DNA of 64,000 bases from Peribacillus sp. FSL P2-0133 (GTDB lineage: Bacteria > Bacillota > Bacilli > Bacillales > DSM-1321). Where the stretch lies: NCBI RefSeq assembly GCF_037975445.1, contig NZ_CP150254.1, forward strand, positions 5,082,001 to 5,146,000. Reading direction: 5' to 3'. Position numbers and translations under genes: made by a program. Positions 17,328 to 25,856 of this stretch are shown piece after piece. How positions within the stretch are numbered: position 1 is the first letter of the stretch; each line of letters starts with the position of its first letter. Below the pieces are notes generated by a model, which worked only from the letters and a program-made list of their open reading frames with translations, had not been told where the DNA came from and ran no database searches.

Positions 17328-18689
17328 TTACCTTTTGGGTAAGGACAATACCACCTCTGTTCCTTTTCCATCGGTACTAACCACTTTAATTTCCCCATTA
17401 TGTTGATTCATTATATTTTTGGCTATCGACAAACCTAGCCCTGTTCCACCTGTCTCCCGGCTTCTAGCCTTATCCACCCGGTAAAAACGTTCGAAGATAT
17501 TTTCTATTTCATTCTCAGGTATTCCAATCCCATAATCTTTTACCCTAATGACTGTAGAGTATAACTGATCCTTTACATACACATCAATTTTGTCATTACT
17601 ATATTTGATTGCGTTATCTAAAAGGATAATGATCACCTGTTTTATCTTCAATTCATCTGCTATAACCATAATGGAATCTTCTTGATAATGAAAATCTATT
17701 TCCCGGTCATAGACTTCTTTGAATTGATTAAACACGTTCTGACATAAAGTTATTACATTCAATGATTTATAATCCAAAGTATTTTCCAATTCTGTATCGG
17801 CTAATTCTAGCAGCCTTTCCGTCATTTTCTGTATACGGGTTGCCTCTGAATGAATTACATTTATAACATCAAGTGCTTTATCTTCGTTTTGTATACGACG
17901 TCTTCGCAGTAGATCAGCATAACTTTTTATAATCGTAAGCGGGGTCTTTATTTCATGAGAAGCATCCGAAATAAATTGCTTCTGTTTATCCAAATTTGCA
18001 TCCAATCTGCCCATCATCCGATTGAATGTAACAGCCATTTTTTGCAGTTCATCCTTTGTTTCATGTTGGATGATGATTTTTTTTGGTATACCGCTTTGTT
18101 CAATATCCTCCATCGTATTAATCATATTGGAAATAGGTCTCATAATTACATTCGATAACCACCTGCCGCCTAGCAACGATAACCCCGCCCCTAATAGCGT
18201 ACAAAATGTCAGAATGGAAAGTAATACATCCTTCCCTAATTCCAGTCCTAGTAATCTATCGCCAATTTCTAAAGTTTCAACAACTTTACCTTCGGATAGA
18301 ATAGGTACTCTAACAATTAATATTTGTTCTTCTTTTTTCGCTTGTCTAATTGTGCTTCTTTGCGATTCTTGTTCGCTTGAAAATTCACCTTTAAATTTAG
18401 TAATCAAATAAGGGTCACTGGATACTTCGCTACTAATTTGAGAATCAGGTTGAATGATCCGTATAAATGAATGATTCGTTAAATATGTCGTTAATTTTTT
18501 CTCTATCTCTTGAGGAGAATCATCCTTTTGAATTTCAGCAATAATATTTTGCGCTTTGTGAACTAATATATCCTCTTCCATATTTACAGTAATTTTCATA
18601 AAAGAAATAAATACAACTGCATTAACGGCAACCAACACACAGAGTATCCAAGCAGTCGTGATCAGGTTAATTTTTGTAGTAATTTTCAT
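17328..18689 (-). CDS. Sensor histidine kinase
   Basis: A 453-residue membrane kinase: first helix at residues 10-31, an extracytoplasmic sensor of about 130 residues, second helix near 165-187, HAMP linker, then HisKA with SHEIKTPL (His about 245). The HATPase boxes are LDNAIKYS, DYGIGIP and GTGLGLSI. The architecture resembles B. subtilis YkoH. It starts 3 bp after the response-regulator gene and runs on towards deacetylase and DedA genes. A sensor of envelope state is therefore likely; the signal is unknown. Confidence 0.94.
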   Translation of the reverse strand: MKITTKINLITTAWILCVLVAVNAVVFISFMKITVNMEEDILVHKAQNIIAEIQKDDSPQEIEKKLTTYLTNHSFIRIIQPDSQISSEVSSDPYLITKFKGEFSSEQESQRSTIRQAKKEEQILIVRVPILSEGKVVETLEIGDRLLGLELGKDVLLSILTFCTLLGAGLSLLGGRWLSNVIMRPISNMINTMEDIEQSGIPKKIIIQHETKDELQKMAVTFNRMMGRLDANLDKQKQFISDASHEIKTPLTIIKSYADLLRRRRIQNEDKALDVINVIHSEATRIQKMTERLLELADTELENTLDYKSLNVITLCQNVFNQFKEVYDREIDFHYQEDSIMVIADELKIKQVIIILLDNAIKYSNDKIDVYVKDQLYSTVIRVKDYGIGIPENEIENIFERFYRVDKARSRETGGTGLGLSIAKNIMNQHNGEIKVVSTDGKGTEVVLSLPKR

Positions 18690-18692
18690 TAC

Positions 18693-19391
18693 TTAATTCT
18701 CCCTTACTGTATAGCCAATTCCTCTTACCGTCTGAATAATCGTTGGATCAGAAAAACCTTCTTCCGTTTTCTTTCTTAAATGTCGGATATACACATCAAT
18801 TACATTGGTCTCCCCTTCATACTCATAACCCCATACATTAATCAGGATATTTTCTCGTGTCACTATTTTATTTTTATTGGATAGTAAATAAACGAGTAAA
18901 TCAAATTCCTTCGGGGTTAACGCTATAGAAAAATCGCCCCTGTTAACCTCCCGAGTATCGAGATTAATGAATAGATCCTTAATTGATAAGATCGATTCCT
19001 CTTCTTTTGAAGCTTTGGCAGCTATTGAATTCTGACGAATACAAGAACGTATTCTTGCCAATAACTCCTCGATTTCAAAAGGCTTCGTTATATAGTCATT
19101 GGCTCCCTGATCTAGTCCCGTCACCTTATCCATTGTAATATTACGAGCTGTTAATAGGATGATTGGCAGTAAGGTGTTCTCATTTCGTATTCTTCTTAAA
19201 ACTTCAATACCATTCATCTCAGGTAACATAACATCTAAAAGTATTAAATCTAATTTTTCCTGTAATGCCGCTTCCAACCCCGCCTTACCAGTATGGGCCA
19301 CAAGCACTTCATACCCTTCGTACTCGAGTTCTATCTTTAATATCGTTGCTATCTGGACTTCATCTTCTACAACCAAAATACGCTGTTTCAT
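18693..19391 (-). CDS. OmpR-family response regulator
   Basis: A 232-residue regulator: receiver domain with acidic VEDE at the start, phosphoacceptor in LILLDVMLPEMNG (about residue 53), T in LLTARN and K in YITKPF. The winged-helix output domain has LTPKEFDLLVYL and the recognition part TNVIDVYIRHLRKK, ending VRGIGYTVR. It forms an operon with the kinase. The promoter at 19586-19634 contains an 11-bp-period direct repeat, as expected for OmpR-type binding, so autoregulation is likely. Confidence 0.95.
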   Translation of the reverse strand: MKQRILVVEDEVQIATILKIELEYEGYEVLVAHTGKAGLEAALQEKLDLILLDVMLPEMNGIEVLRRIRNENTLLPIILLTARNITMDKVTGLDQGANDYITKPFEIEELLARIRSCIRQNSIAAKASKEEESILSIKDLFINLDTREVNRGDFSIALTPKEFDLLVYLLSNKNKIVTRENILINVWGYEYEGETNVIDVYIRHLRKKTEEGFSDPTIIQTVRGIGYTVREN

Positions 19392-19585
19392 TTAAAATCC
19401 TCCTACTTGAGTGCAATATGGAAAGGAAGCCACATCCACATGTATTTATCGAATTTAGCTAGGAATATTAGTTCCATCCTAAATACAGAAAATTGTCGTC
19501 CGCTTATAATTCAATACCCTTCTATATTTGCTCCAAAGTCCTGCATTTTACTCGCTTTTACTAATTATTGAAATGCTCTTTCTAC

Positions 19586-19634
19586 AATTTAGCATTATTT
19601 TGCTTTTAATTTCGTCTTTTAATTGATTTTTAAT
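19586..19634 (-). promoter_or_regulatory. Promoter with OmpR-type direct repeat, two-component operon
   Basis: On the minus strand ATTAAAAA (19634-19627) and ATTAAAAG (19623-19616) repeat with 11-bp period. They are followed after 29 bp (from the start of the second repeat) by the extended -10 TG-C-TAAATT (19594-19586). Spacing and words match the promoter at 15772-15820. Confidence 0.6.
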
Positions 19635-19753
19635 CCTTTTTTCAAGTTGCGTTAAGGTTGACTTGATATGGTGAATATATCGAACAAAAGAACTATCCAA
19701 TAAGGTTTTATCGAAAACGAAATAAAACAAAAGAAGATAAGGAGGATTCATAA

Positions 19754-20536
19754 ATGAATGATACAAAAAGCCCATCCATCGGGCGTCAGATGTTGAACAA
19801 GGTTCCTGAAGTCATCATTTACTTCTGGATCATCAAAATAATGGCAACCACTGTGGGAGAGACGGCCGCAGACTTCTTGATTGGAAATCTGAAATTGGGC
19901 TTGACCAACACAACTTTAATCATGAGTGTCCTTTTGATCATTACGCTTTTCTTCCAATTAAAAGCGAGTAAGTATGTGCCAAGGATTTACTGGTTTACGG
20001 TAGTGATGATTAGCGTTGTAGGCACGCTAATTACCGACAACCTCGTGGACAATCTTGGGGTCAGTCTGGTGACCACAACTATCATCTTCACAGTTGCGAT
20101 GCTTGCGACGTTTGCGGCTTGGTATGCAAGTGAGAAGACACTGTCCATTCACTCTATCTACACGTCCAAACGAGAAGCGTTCTACTGGTTGGCCATCTTG
20201 TTCACCTTCGCCTTGGGTACCGCAGCTGGTGATCTCATAGCAGAAGGTCTCAACATGGGCTATTGGAAGTCAGCACTTATGTTTGCGGCATTGATTGGGG
20301 TGGTGACCATCGCCCATTACGGTTTCAAACTAAATACAGTGCTTTCCTTCTGGATCGCCTACATCTTGACTCGTCCTCTCGGCGCCTCTCTTGGCGACTA
20401 TCTGTCACAACCTCGTGATAAGGGTGGCCTTGGTCTAGGTACGACGGGAACCAGTTTGATCTTCCTCGTTATAATCTTGGGCTTGGTCGTCTATTTGACC
20501 AAAACCAAAAGAGATGAGAGCAAAGTTGTAGAGTAG
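19754..20536 (+). CDS. COG4705-type membrane protein with four internal repeats
   Basis: A 260-residue integral membrane protein with about eight hydrophobic segments. It is built from four similar units, each beginning with a G-x-x-x-x-D-x-L type helix end: GETAADFL, GTLITDNL, GTAAGDLI and GASLGDYL. Each unit is followed by a leucine- or glycine-rich loop and another helix. This is the pattern of uncharacterised COG4705 membrane proteins. The gene is divergent from the two-component system. Its codons look more GC-rich than those of its neighbours, a possible sign of separate acquisition. The ribosome site is AAGGAGG. Confidence 0.75.
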   Translation: MNDTKSPSIGRQMLNKVPEVIIYFWIIKIMATTVGETAADFLIGNLKLGLTNTTLIMSVLLIITLFFQLKASKYVPRIYWFTVVMISVVGTLITDNLVDNLGVSLVTTTIIFTVAMLATFAAWYASEKTLSIHSIYTSKREAFYWLAILFTFALGTAAGDLIAEGLNMGYWKSALMFAALIGVVTIAHYGFKLNTVLSFWIAYILTRPLGASLGDYLSQPRDKGGLGLGTTGTSLIFLVIILGLVVYLTKTKRDESKVVE

Positions 20537-20696
20537 AGGTAGGTCAATTTCTGATAATTCAGGTGTCCATCACTGAACAGGTTACAGACCTCTGGGAAAA
20601 GTACAATCTTTCCCCGATCTATCTGCTACATTTACTTGATACAGCTTTCGTGTTCGGGTCTCACCCTATAGATTGCGCCATGCAGGGCGCACAAAA

Positions 20697-20725
20697 GTAA
20701 AAGCCACCAAATTGGTGGCCTTTGT
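20697..20725. terminator. Bidirectional terminator between COG4705 gene and modA
   Basis: GCCACC AAATT GGTGGC hairpin with A-rich and T-rich flanks, between convergent genes. Confidence 0.7.
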
Positions 20726-20765
20726 TATAGAATGCAATTTATCTTTATTTTACAAAACTTCGGCA

Positions 20766-21569
20766 TTAATTTAAATCTTCAAATCCATATTTTTCAAAAA
20801 TCTTGATAGAATCTTCACTTTGAAGATAGTCGTAAAATAGCTGCGCCTCTTTTGGATGAGAACTATCCTTAATCATGCCTACTGGATAAATAATCGGGTC
20901 GTGTAAATCTTCCTTAGCTGTTGCGACGATATCAACTTTTTCTGAGTTTAAGGCATCTGTTTTATAAACTAGTCCTGCGTCTACATTTCCTGTTTCTACG
21001 TATGTAAGCACTTGGCTAACGTCCTTGGCATAGACCAGTTTTCCTTCAATCTCTTTCCAAAGATTTAGGTTTTCTAATGTTTGTTTCGCATATTGCCCTG
21101 CCGGCACTGACTCAGGGGTACCGATGGAAATTTTGGTAGCCTTTGTGATGTCATCTATTCTCTTGATTTCTTTATCCGATTCCTTTGGAACCACCAGCAC
21201 AAGTTCATTTCCTACTAAGTCGATTCCATTTTTCTCTTCAATTAGGTCTTCGGCTACCAATTTTTCAAATTTATCTTCTGCAGCAGAGAAAAACAGATCC
21301 ACAGGTGCTCCTTGTGAAATTTGTTGTTGAAGAGCTCCAGAAGCTCCTAAGTTATAGTTTACTGTCACATTTGGATTTTCTTTTTCAAAAGCAGTTTTAA
21401 TGTCATTTAAGGCAGCTTGTAAACTCACGGCTGCTGACATCGTCAATTCTACTTTCTCGTCAGCTTGTTGCGTCTGCTTTTCTGCGCTTTTTTCTTCATC
21501 ACTTGAACACCCTGCCCCCACTATCACAAGCATCATAACCGAAAAAATCATAAGGTATATTTTTTTCAA
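20766..21569 (-). CDS. modA: Molybdate-type ABC substrate-binding lipoprotein
   Basis: A 267-residue lipoprotein: signal peptide, then lipobox VGAGC (Cys about 20). The mature part has the ModA patterns TMSAAVSLQAALNDI, YNLGASGALQQQI, GAPVDLFFSAAEDKF, PAGQYAKQTL and the late GLVYKTDA. It binds molybdate or tungstate outside the membrane. No modB permease or modC ATPase gene is present on either side, which is unusual. The divergent neighbour is a regulator with a related ligand-binding domain. A perfect palindrome lies between them. Confidence 0.9.
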   Translation of the reverse strand: MKKIYLMIFSVMMLVIVGAGCSSDEEKSAEKQTQQADEKVELTMSAAVSLQAALNDIKTAFEKENPNVTVNYNLGASGALQQQISQGAPVDLFFSAAEDKFEKLVAEDLIEEKNGIDLVGNELVLVVPKESDKEIKRIDDITKATKISIGTPESVPAGQYAKQTLENLNLWKEIEGKLVYAKDVSQVLTYVETGNVDAGLVYKTDALNSEKVDIVATAKEDLHDPIIYPVGMIKDSSHPKEAQLFYDYLQSEDSIKIFEKYGFEDLN

Positions 21570-21587
21570 AGTCCCTCTTCCTTCCTT

Positions 21588-21623
21588 ACTAGTTATAATT
21601 AGTTATATCTAATTATAACTAGT
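21588..21623. promoter_or_regulatory. Long palindromic operator between modA and its regulator
   Basis: Perfect 15-bp arms ACTAGTTATAATTAG and CTAATTATAACTAGT separated by TTATAT. It is centred in the modA/regulator divergent region, 19 bp from the modA start codon. The GTTATA/TATAAC halves recall ModE boxes. Confidence 0.75.
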
Positions 21624-21717
21624 ATAAGTCGTATAAAAGGTTTTAATCAATGCCCTTTTTCCTGTGAATTTACTTTTTTAAGGACTCTAAGATACAATAA
21701 AGAACGGAGGGATGCAC

Positions 21718-22644
21718 ATGTCAAAAGAGCTTTCCTATACGATCGAGGAAGTGGCACAGCTTTTAAAGGTATCTAAATTGACAATTTATGATCTTGTTAA
21801 AAAAGGGGAACTCCCAGTATTCCGTGTGGGAAGGCAGATGAGAATGGATGCAAAAGATTTGGAGTTGTATATTAATAACCATAAATCCAGTACATCCCCT
21901 GCTCCTGTTGCCGAACTCCCTGGAAACGAAGTGAAGGATTCCCTTAACCTTGTCATAAGCGGGCAAGACATGGTGTTGGATATACTAGGTCAGCACATTC
22001 AAAAGCACTCCAGCTATAAAACATTACGATCTAACACAGGAAGTCTAAGCGGTCTTATATCCATGTACAATGGGGATGCCGACATCGTTAGTTTGCATAT
22101 GTTTGATGGAGATACTGGGGAATATAATCTTCCTTATATAAAAAAGATTTTGGTCGGTTATCCTTATATTTTACTTAATCTTGTTTCAAGGAAAGCCGGT
22201 TTATATGTTAAAAAGGGAAATCCCTTTGGCCTCACAAATTGGACTGATTTAAAACATAAAGACTTGGCCATCATCAATCGGGAAAGAGGATCGGGAGCAC
22301 GAATTCTTCTTGATGAGCAGCTAAGGATTCACAGAATATCTTCTAAAGATCTTAAGGGATATGAAAACGAAGAGACCAACCACTTAAGTGTGGCTTCAGC
22401 GGTTTCTGCGGGGAAAGCGGATGTGGGTGTGGGAATTGAAAAAGCTGCAAAAATCGTTGGAGTTGACTTTGTCCCATTAATTACAGAACGTTATGACCTT
22501 GTTATTTTAAAATCTCCGAAAAACGAAGAGCTCATAAACGTTGTTAAGCGGATTTTATCATCGAATCCATTTCAAGCTGAAATCAAAGCTTTAGGCGATT
22601 ATGATATTTCTCAGACAGGCTCTATCATATACGAGACATATTAA
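21718..22644 (+). CDS. Excisionase-type HTH regulator with PBP-like ligand domain
   Basis: A 308-residue protein. Residues 1-55 are a MerR/excisionase-like DNA-binding domain (YTIEEVAQLLKVSKLTIYDL, then GELPVFRVGRQMRM). Residues 75-300 form a periplasmic-binding-protein-like domain of the COG1910 type, with SGQDMVLDIL, LVSRKAGLYVKKGNP and RGSGARILLDEQL. It has no signal peptide, so it senses an intracellular ligand, probably molybdate or tungstate given the divergent modA. The ATG at 21718 is 6 bp after GGAGGG; an earlier ATG touches that site. Confidence 0.85.
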   Translation: MSKELSYTIEEVAQLLKVSKLTIYDLVKKGELPVFRVGRQMRMDAKDLELYINNHKSSTSPAPVAELPGNEVKDSLNLVISGQDMVLDILGQHIQKHSSYKTLRSNTGSLSGLISMYNGDADIVSLHMFDGDTGEYNLPYIKKILVGYPYILLNLVSRKAGLYVKKGNPFGLTNWTDLKHKDLAIINRERGSGARILLDEQLRIHRISSKDLKGYENEETNHLSVASAVSAGKADVGVGIEKAAKIVGVDFVPLITERYDLVILKSPKNEELINVVKRILSSNPFQAEIKALGDYDISQTGSIIYETY

Positions 22645-22678
22645 ACAGGAAGGCTACTGATTCAGCAGCCTTCCTGTT
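22644..22678 (+). terminator. Terminator after the HTH-PBP regulator
   Basis: Perfect 12-bp stem AACAGGAAGGCT / AGCCTTCCTGTT with an 11-nt loop starting at the stop codon; the T tract is short. Confidence 0.65.
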
Positions 22679-22834
22679 ACGTATGCATCAAGCCATGGTC
22701 AATGATTTCAAACGGTTCTATTTGAAATCCCCCCTTTGAATGCCTTTTTTCGGGTTCTTCTGTTCATATATCTTTGGCAATTCCAAATAGAAGACAAGCA
22801 TAAGAAGCCTTTTCTTACGGGGAACACAATAACC

Positions 22835-24001
22835 TCAGCTATAAAGGAGTTTGGGCTGTCGGGCTAGATAGGAAGGCGTACCATTTTGATTAAGGTTAAG
22901 GATCAATTTCATGACTTCCACTATTCCCTCAGGTTTCTCCAACTCTATTTCCTTATGATAGGATTCTATGGATGTGCTCCACTTTTTCATTTTTTTCTGA
23001 TCTTTCAATATACTCAGCAATTGTTTTTCAAAAGGCGTTTTCTGATTAAGTTTAAATACAAGTCCTTGTTGTTTTAAATACTGCAGATTAATTTCCTCCT
23101 GCCCCGGAAGCCTGGAGTGAACAAAAATGGGAAGCCTTTTTCGCAATGCTTCGCTAATCGTGACACCGCCGGGTTTCGTAACGATTGCGTCAACTTCTTC
23201 ATAAAGCCTATTCATTTCAGACCTTGAGGAGATATAAGGCAATGGCTTGATATGAGGTAAGTTCCATGTATCGAGTTCTTCATACAGCTTGTTGTTATTT
23301 CCGCAAAGAACTAAATAATCAAAGTCGGTTGAAGTCTTTAACTCATCACCTAAGTTCAAAATCCCTCCCAGACCGCTATTTCCTCCGGATATCAAAATTT
23401 TGGGCCGTTCTGTGTTTTTTTGAACAGAAGCATTTTTAGTGATTTCCTCGTGCACGGGTATGCCAGTGACCATCATCGTTTGTTTTGATATTTGACGCAT
23501 GCTCATCAGCTTTTCTTTTACTTCTTGACTAGGAAGAAAATGGGCATCTATCCCTTCGCTTCCCCACACGTTATTAATGAAAAAGTCCGTGTACACGTTT
23601 ATTACCGGTGTGCTGCACTTCCCTTTTATCTTTAGCTGACTCAAAAGGTAGGAAGGGAAACCGTGTGTACACACAATTAAATCAGGCTCTTCCTCTGCTA
23701 TCAATTGTTCCAGTTTATTCATGAATAATTGCTGATACCATTTAAATATCCGTTCCTTTGGAGAGTGCACATAAAACAGATTCTTATAGGCAAGATTATA
23801 GGTTGCCGGCGCATAACGGATCCATGTTAGATAACTGCTTGCAATGATTTTTTCTAAAGAAGTATTGGTATAACTGATTAGATCGATTTTTTTATAAGTA
23901 ATCCCATTTGAATGCTTTTTTAACATATCCATTAATGCCTCTGCAACTTGATGATGTCCCGACTGCATTCGAAAGAGAGGTAAAAACAAAATCTTCTTCA
24001 T
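22835..24001 (-). CDS. MGDG-synthase-type glycosyltransferase (GT28), copy 2
   Basis: Same length and domain order as the gene at 14510, and very similar over its whole length. SGHHQVAEALMDML, DLIVCTHGFPSYLL, ISGGNSGLGG and TKPGGVTISEALRKRLP are all identical. Differences concentrate in the acceptor-side segments (about residues 35-100 and 160-200). Start at 24001 by the same AGGAG-N9-ATG arrangement. It is the last gene of the second deacetylase-DedA-glycosyltransferase triplet. No separate promoter is evident, unlike in copy 1, where 258 bp precede the gene instead of 123. Confidence 0.88.
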   Translation of the reverse strand: MKKILFLPLFRMQSGHHQVAEALMDMLKKHSNGITYKKIDLISYTNTSLEKIIASSYLTWIRYAPATYNLAYKNLFYVHSPKERIFKWYQQLFMNKLEQLIAEEEPDLIVCTHGFPSYLLSQLKIKGKCSTPVINVYTDFFINNVWGSEGIDAHFLPSQEVKEKLMSMRQISKQTMMVTGIPVHEEITKNASVQKNTERPKILISGGNSGLGGILNLGDELKTSTDFDYLVLCGNNNKLYEELDTWNLPHIKPLPYISSRSEMNRLYEEVDAIVTKPGGVTISEALRKRLPIFVHSRLPGQEEINLQYLKQQGLVFKLNQKTPFEKQLLSILKDQKKMKKWSTSIESYHKEIELEKPEGIVEVMKLILNLNQNGTPSYLARQPKLLYS

Positions 24002-24124
24002 ATGTGTCATCTCCTAAGAAATCATTCTGAAAACACGAAAATATATAGCTCATGATATCTTCCTCCTAAAATATCGTTGAACAAATCCTTTTTCATTTCC
24101 AACGGTTTATAATAAGGAGCCGAC

Positions 24125-24724
24125 TCAACTTTTGGACATTTGTTTTCTCTTTTTCATGTATTTGATAGTAACATATAGTACGAAAATAATTAAAAATACA
24201 ACACCTAAATATGGAACATATTTGGGATTAACATCAAAAGCATCCCCCACAAAATAACCGGCCACTATAAAAGGAACGGTCCAGAGTAAAGTGCCTAATA
24301 GGGAAAATAGGAAGTATTTCCGAAAGGGTATAGATGAGATCCCTGCAAAATATGGACTAATTTGTCTTATACCCGGAATATAAAATCCCAATACTAAGGT
24401 TTTTTGTGCATTATCCGTATAGTTTTTCTTTGCTTTCTCCCAGCGTTCACTCGTAATCCCAATGAATCTTCCATATTTATTTATAAATGGATACCCCACA
24501 TATTTTCCGCATGCATAAGCTGCAAGCATTCCGATAAAGGCGCCGAGAATTGCACACAGCATTGCCAAACCTAGTGAGAGCTTACCTTGGACAGCCAACA
24601 CCCCAATTAGGAATAGTAGTGATTCTTCTGGAGCAGGCACTCCCACAATGCCGAAGAATAAAAAAAGAAAAATGATCAGGTATCCATATGAATCAATAAA
24701 ATGTAAAAGCGTATCTATATTCAT
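24125..24724 (-). CDS. DedA-family membrane protein, copy 2 of the triplet
   Basis: A 199-residue DedA protein, the same length as its paralogue at 15935. Identical blocks include FGIVG-PAPEESLLFLIGVL and GIRQISPYFAGI. The C-terminus is basic. It starts 17 bp after the deacetylase stop. Conservation of the PAPEES and GIRQ motifs suggests it is functional. It is probably the lipid-translocating partner of the adjoining glycosyltransferase, by inference only. Confidence 0.92.
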   Translation of the reverse strand: MNIDTLLHFIDSYGYLIIFLFLFFGIVGVPAPEESLLFLIGVLAVQGKLSLGLAMLCAILGAFIGMLAAYACGKYVGYPFINKYGRFIGITSERWEKAKKNYTDNAQKTLVLGFYIPGIRQISPYFAGISSIPFRKYFLFSLLGTLLWTVPFIVAGYFVGDAFDVNPKYVPYLGVVFLIIFVLYVTIKYMKKRKQMSKS

Positions 24725-24741
24725 AATACCCCCAGAATTAG

Positions 24742-25443
24742 TTATAAGTCTTTTAAAGTAATGAAGCGTGTTCCCTTTTCCTTACTCTCCTGCAGGTAAA
24801 TTTTTAACATTTCGATCATATAGCCTGGTGCCTCTTTATCCGCCCCCAAGGTTTCACCACAGTCATGAAGCAACAGGATGGAACCTTCCGTCGAAGTGCT
24901 TCGCAGTTGATCAAGCAGAGTATTTTTGCAATTTTCGGCCTTCCAATCCCCGAAGATGCCGGACCACATTATCACTCTATATTTCTTACTGAAAAGTGGG
25001 GTGAATAGATTAAAATGGCCCCATGGCGGTCTATAAAAAACAACCTTTTCATTCGTAACTTCATTTATCGCCTTTTCAGTCATTTCCAACTGTTTCCGTA
25101 GATGGATTGGTGATAGCACCCAACTTGAAACATGATGAAAATGATGGATACCGATAGTATGTCCCTCTTCATTCATTCTTTTAATAATCTCAGGATTACT
25201 TTTCACTTTATTGCCAACAACAAAAAATGTGGCCTTTATCTCAAACTCTTTTAAAAGATCAAGTAATTTTATTGTATATTCAGGGTTTGGGCCATCATCG
25301 AAAGTTAGCGCAATCCCATTATTCGAATTGATTTTTTTTGTTATTCCCAGACTGCTTACACGAATAACCACCGTTGGGATAATCGTATAAAAGATTAATA
25401 GCAATAAAAAAATAATAAAACTAATCAGCCATATATGCATCAC
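24742..25443 (-). CDS. Membrane-anchored polysaccharide deacetylase, copy 2
   Basis: A 233-residue NodB-domain protein with an N-terminal anchor (residues 4-28). Motifs are TFDDGPNP, HTIGIHHFHH, RPPWG, MWSGIFGDW and LLHDCGE. Compared with copy 1, MWSD has become MWSG, and the zinc motif is H-H-F-H-H. The first gene of the second triplet, it starts at a GTG at 25443 with GAGAGG about 12 bp upstream. The promoter at 25566-25614 resembles that of the two-component operon. Confidence 0.9.
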   Translation of the reverse strand: MMHIWLISFIIFLLLLIFYTIIPTVVIRVSSLGITKKINSNNGIALTFDDGPNPEYTIKLLDLLKEFEIKATFFVVGNKVKSNPEIIKRMNEEGHTIGIHHFHHVSSWVLSPIHLRKQLEMTEKAINEVTNEKVVFYRPPWGHFNLFTPLFSKKYRVIMWSGIFGDWKAENCKNTLLDQLRSTSTEGSILLLHDCGETLGADKEAPGYMIEMLKIYLQESKEKGTRFITLKDL

Positions 25444-25565
25444 ACAAAACTATCCTCTCATTATTGATATTACCAATACTGATCCTTTCCCTTTATCATA
25501 ATCATTTACCACAATGCAGCAAATGTTATTGTATTCAGGTAATTCATTAAAAAACCTCCCCTTAC

Positions 25566-25614
25566 AATTTAGCATTTTTTTTTCATTACTTTCACTTATC
25601 AATTATTTTTTTAT
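25566..25614 (-). promoter_or_regulatory. Promoter with degenerate direct repeat, second triplet
   Basis: On the minus strand ATAAAAAA (25614-25607) and ATTGATAA (25603-25596) lie 11 bp apart. They are followed at 29 bp by the extended -10 TG-C-TAAATT (25574-25566). The 14 bp TACAATTTAGCATT around the -10 is identical to that at 19583-19596. Confidence 0.5.
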
Positions 25615-25667
25615 TTTTGTAAAGATTGACAGACCAATAGCCCGCTTACAGTAAAATCATAAAACAC

Positions 25668-25705
25668 CCAGACTATAGACAACTTCGAAGAAAACGAAAA
25701 GTGTT
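25668..25705. repeat. Repeat D, left part (split copy)
   Basis: CCCAGACTATAGACAAC and the following A-rich arm match the left side of the repeat at 39187 and 59147. The right side continues only after repeat A, at 25857. Confidence 0.45.
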
Positions 25706-25711
25706 CGGATG

Positions 25712-25845
25712 ATTTCAGAAATCCGCTCCCTTTCCGCCGACTGTCTGCCAAGCCTCAGCAAAGCAAGCGGTTGCAGGGTCTCGGCTAGCCAGTTTTTCGG
25801 CAGGAGTGTCGCATATTTCTTCAATCCAATAAGGGTTTCATAAAA
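25712..25845. repeat. Interspersed repeat A, copy 1
   Basis: About 134 bp beginning ATTTCAGAAATCCGCTCCC and ending near TTCAATCCAATAAGGG. A near-identical copy is at 59208-59335 and a shortened one at 31265-31344. It contains no gene. Confidence 0.75.
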
Positions 25846-25856
25846 CAATAAAAACC

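Noticed and set aside
19548..19775. Minus-strand frame in the two-component promoter region
   Set aside because: It spans the direct repeats and -10 of the operon and has no ribosome site.
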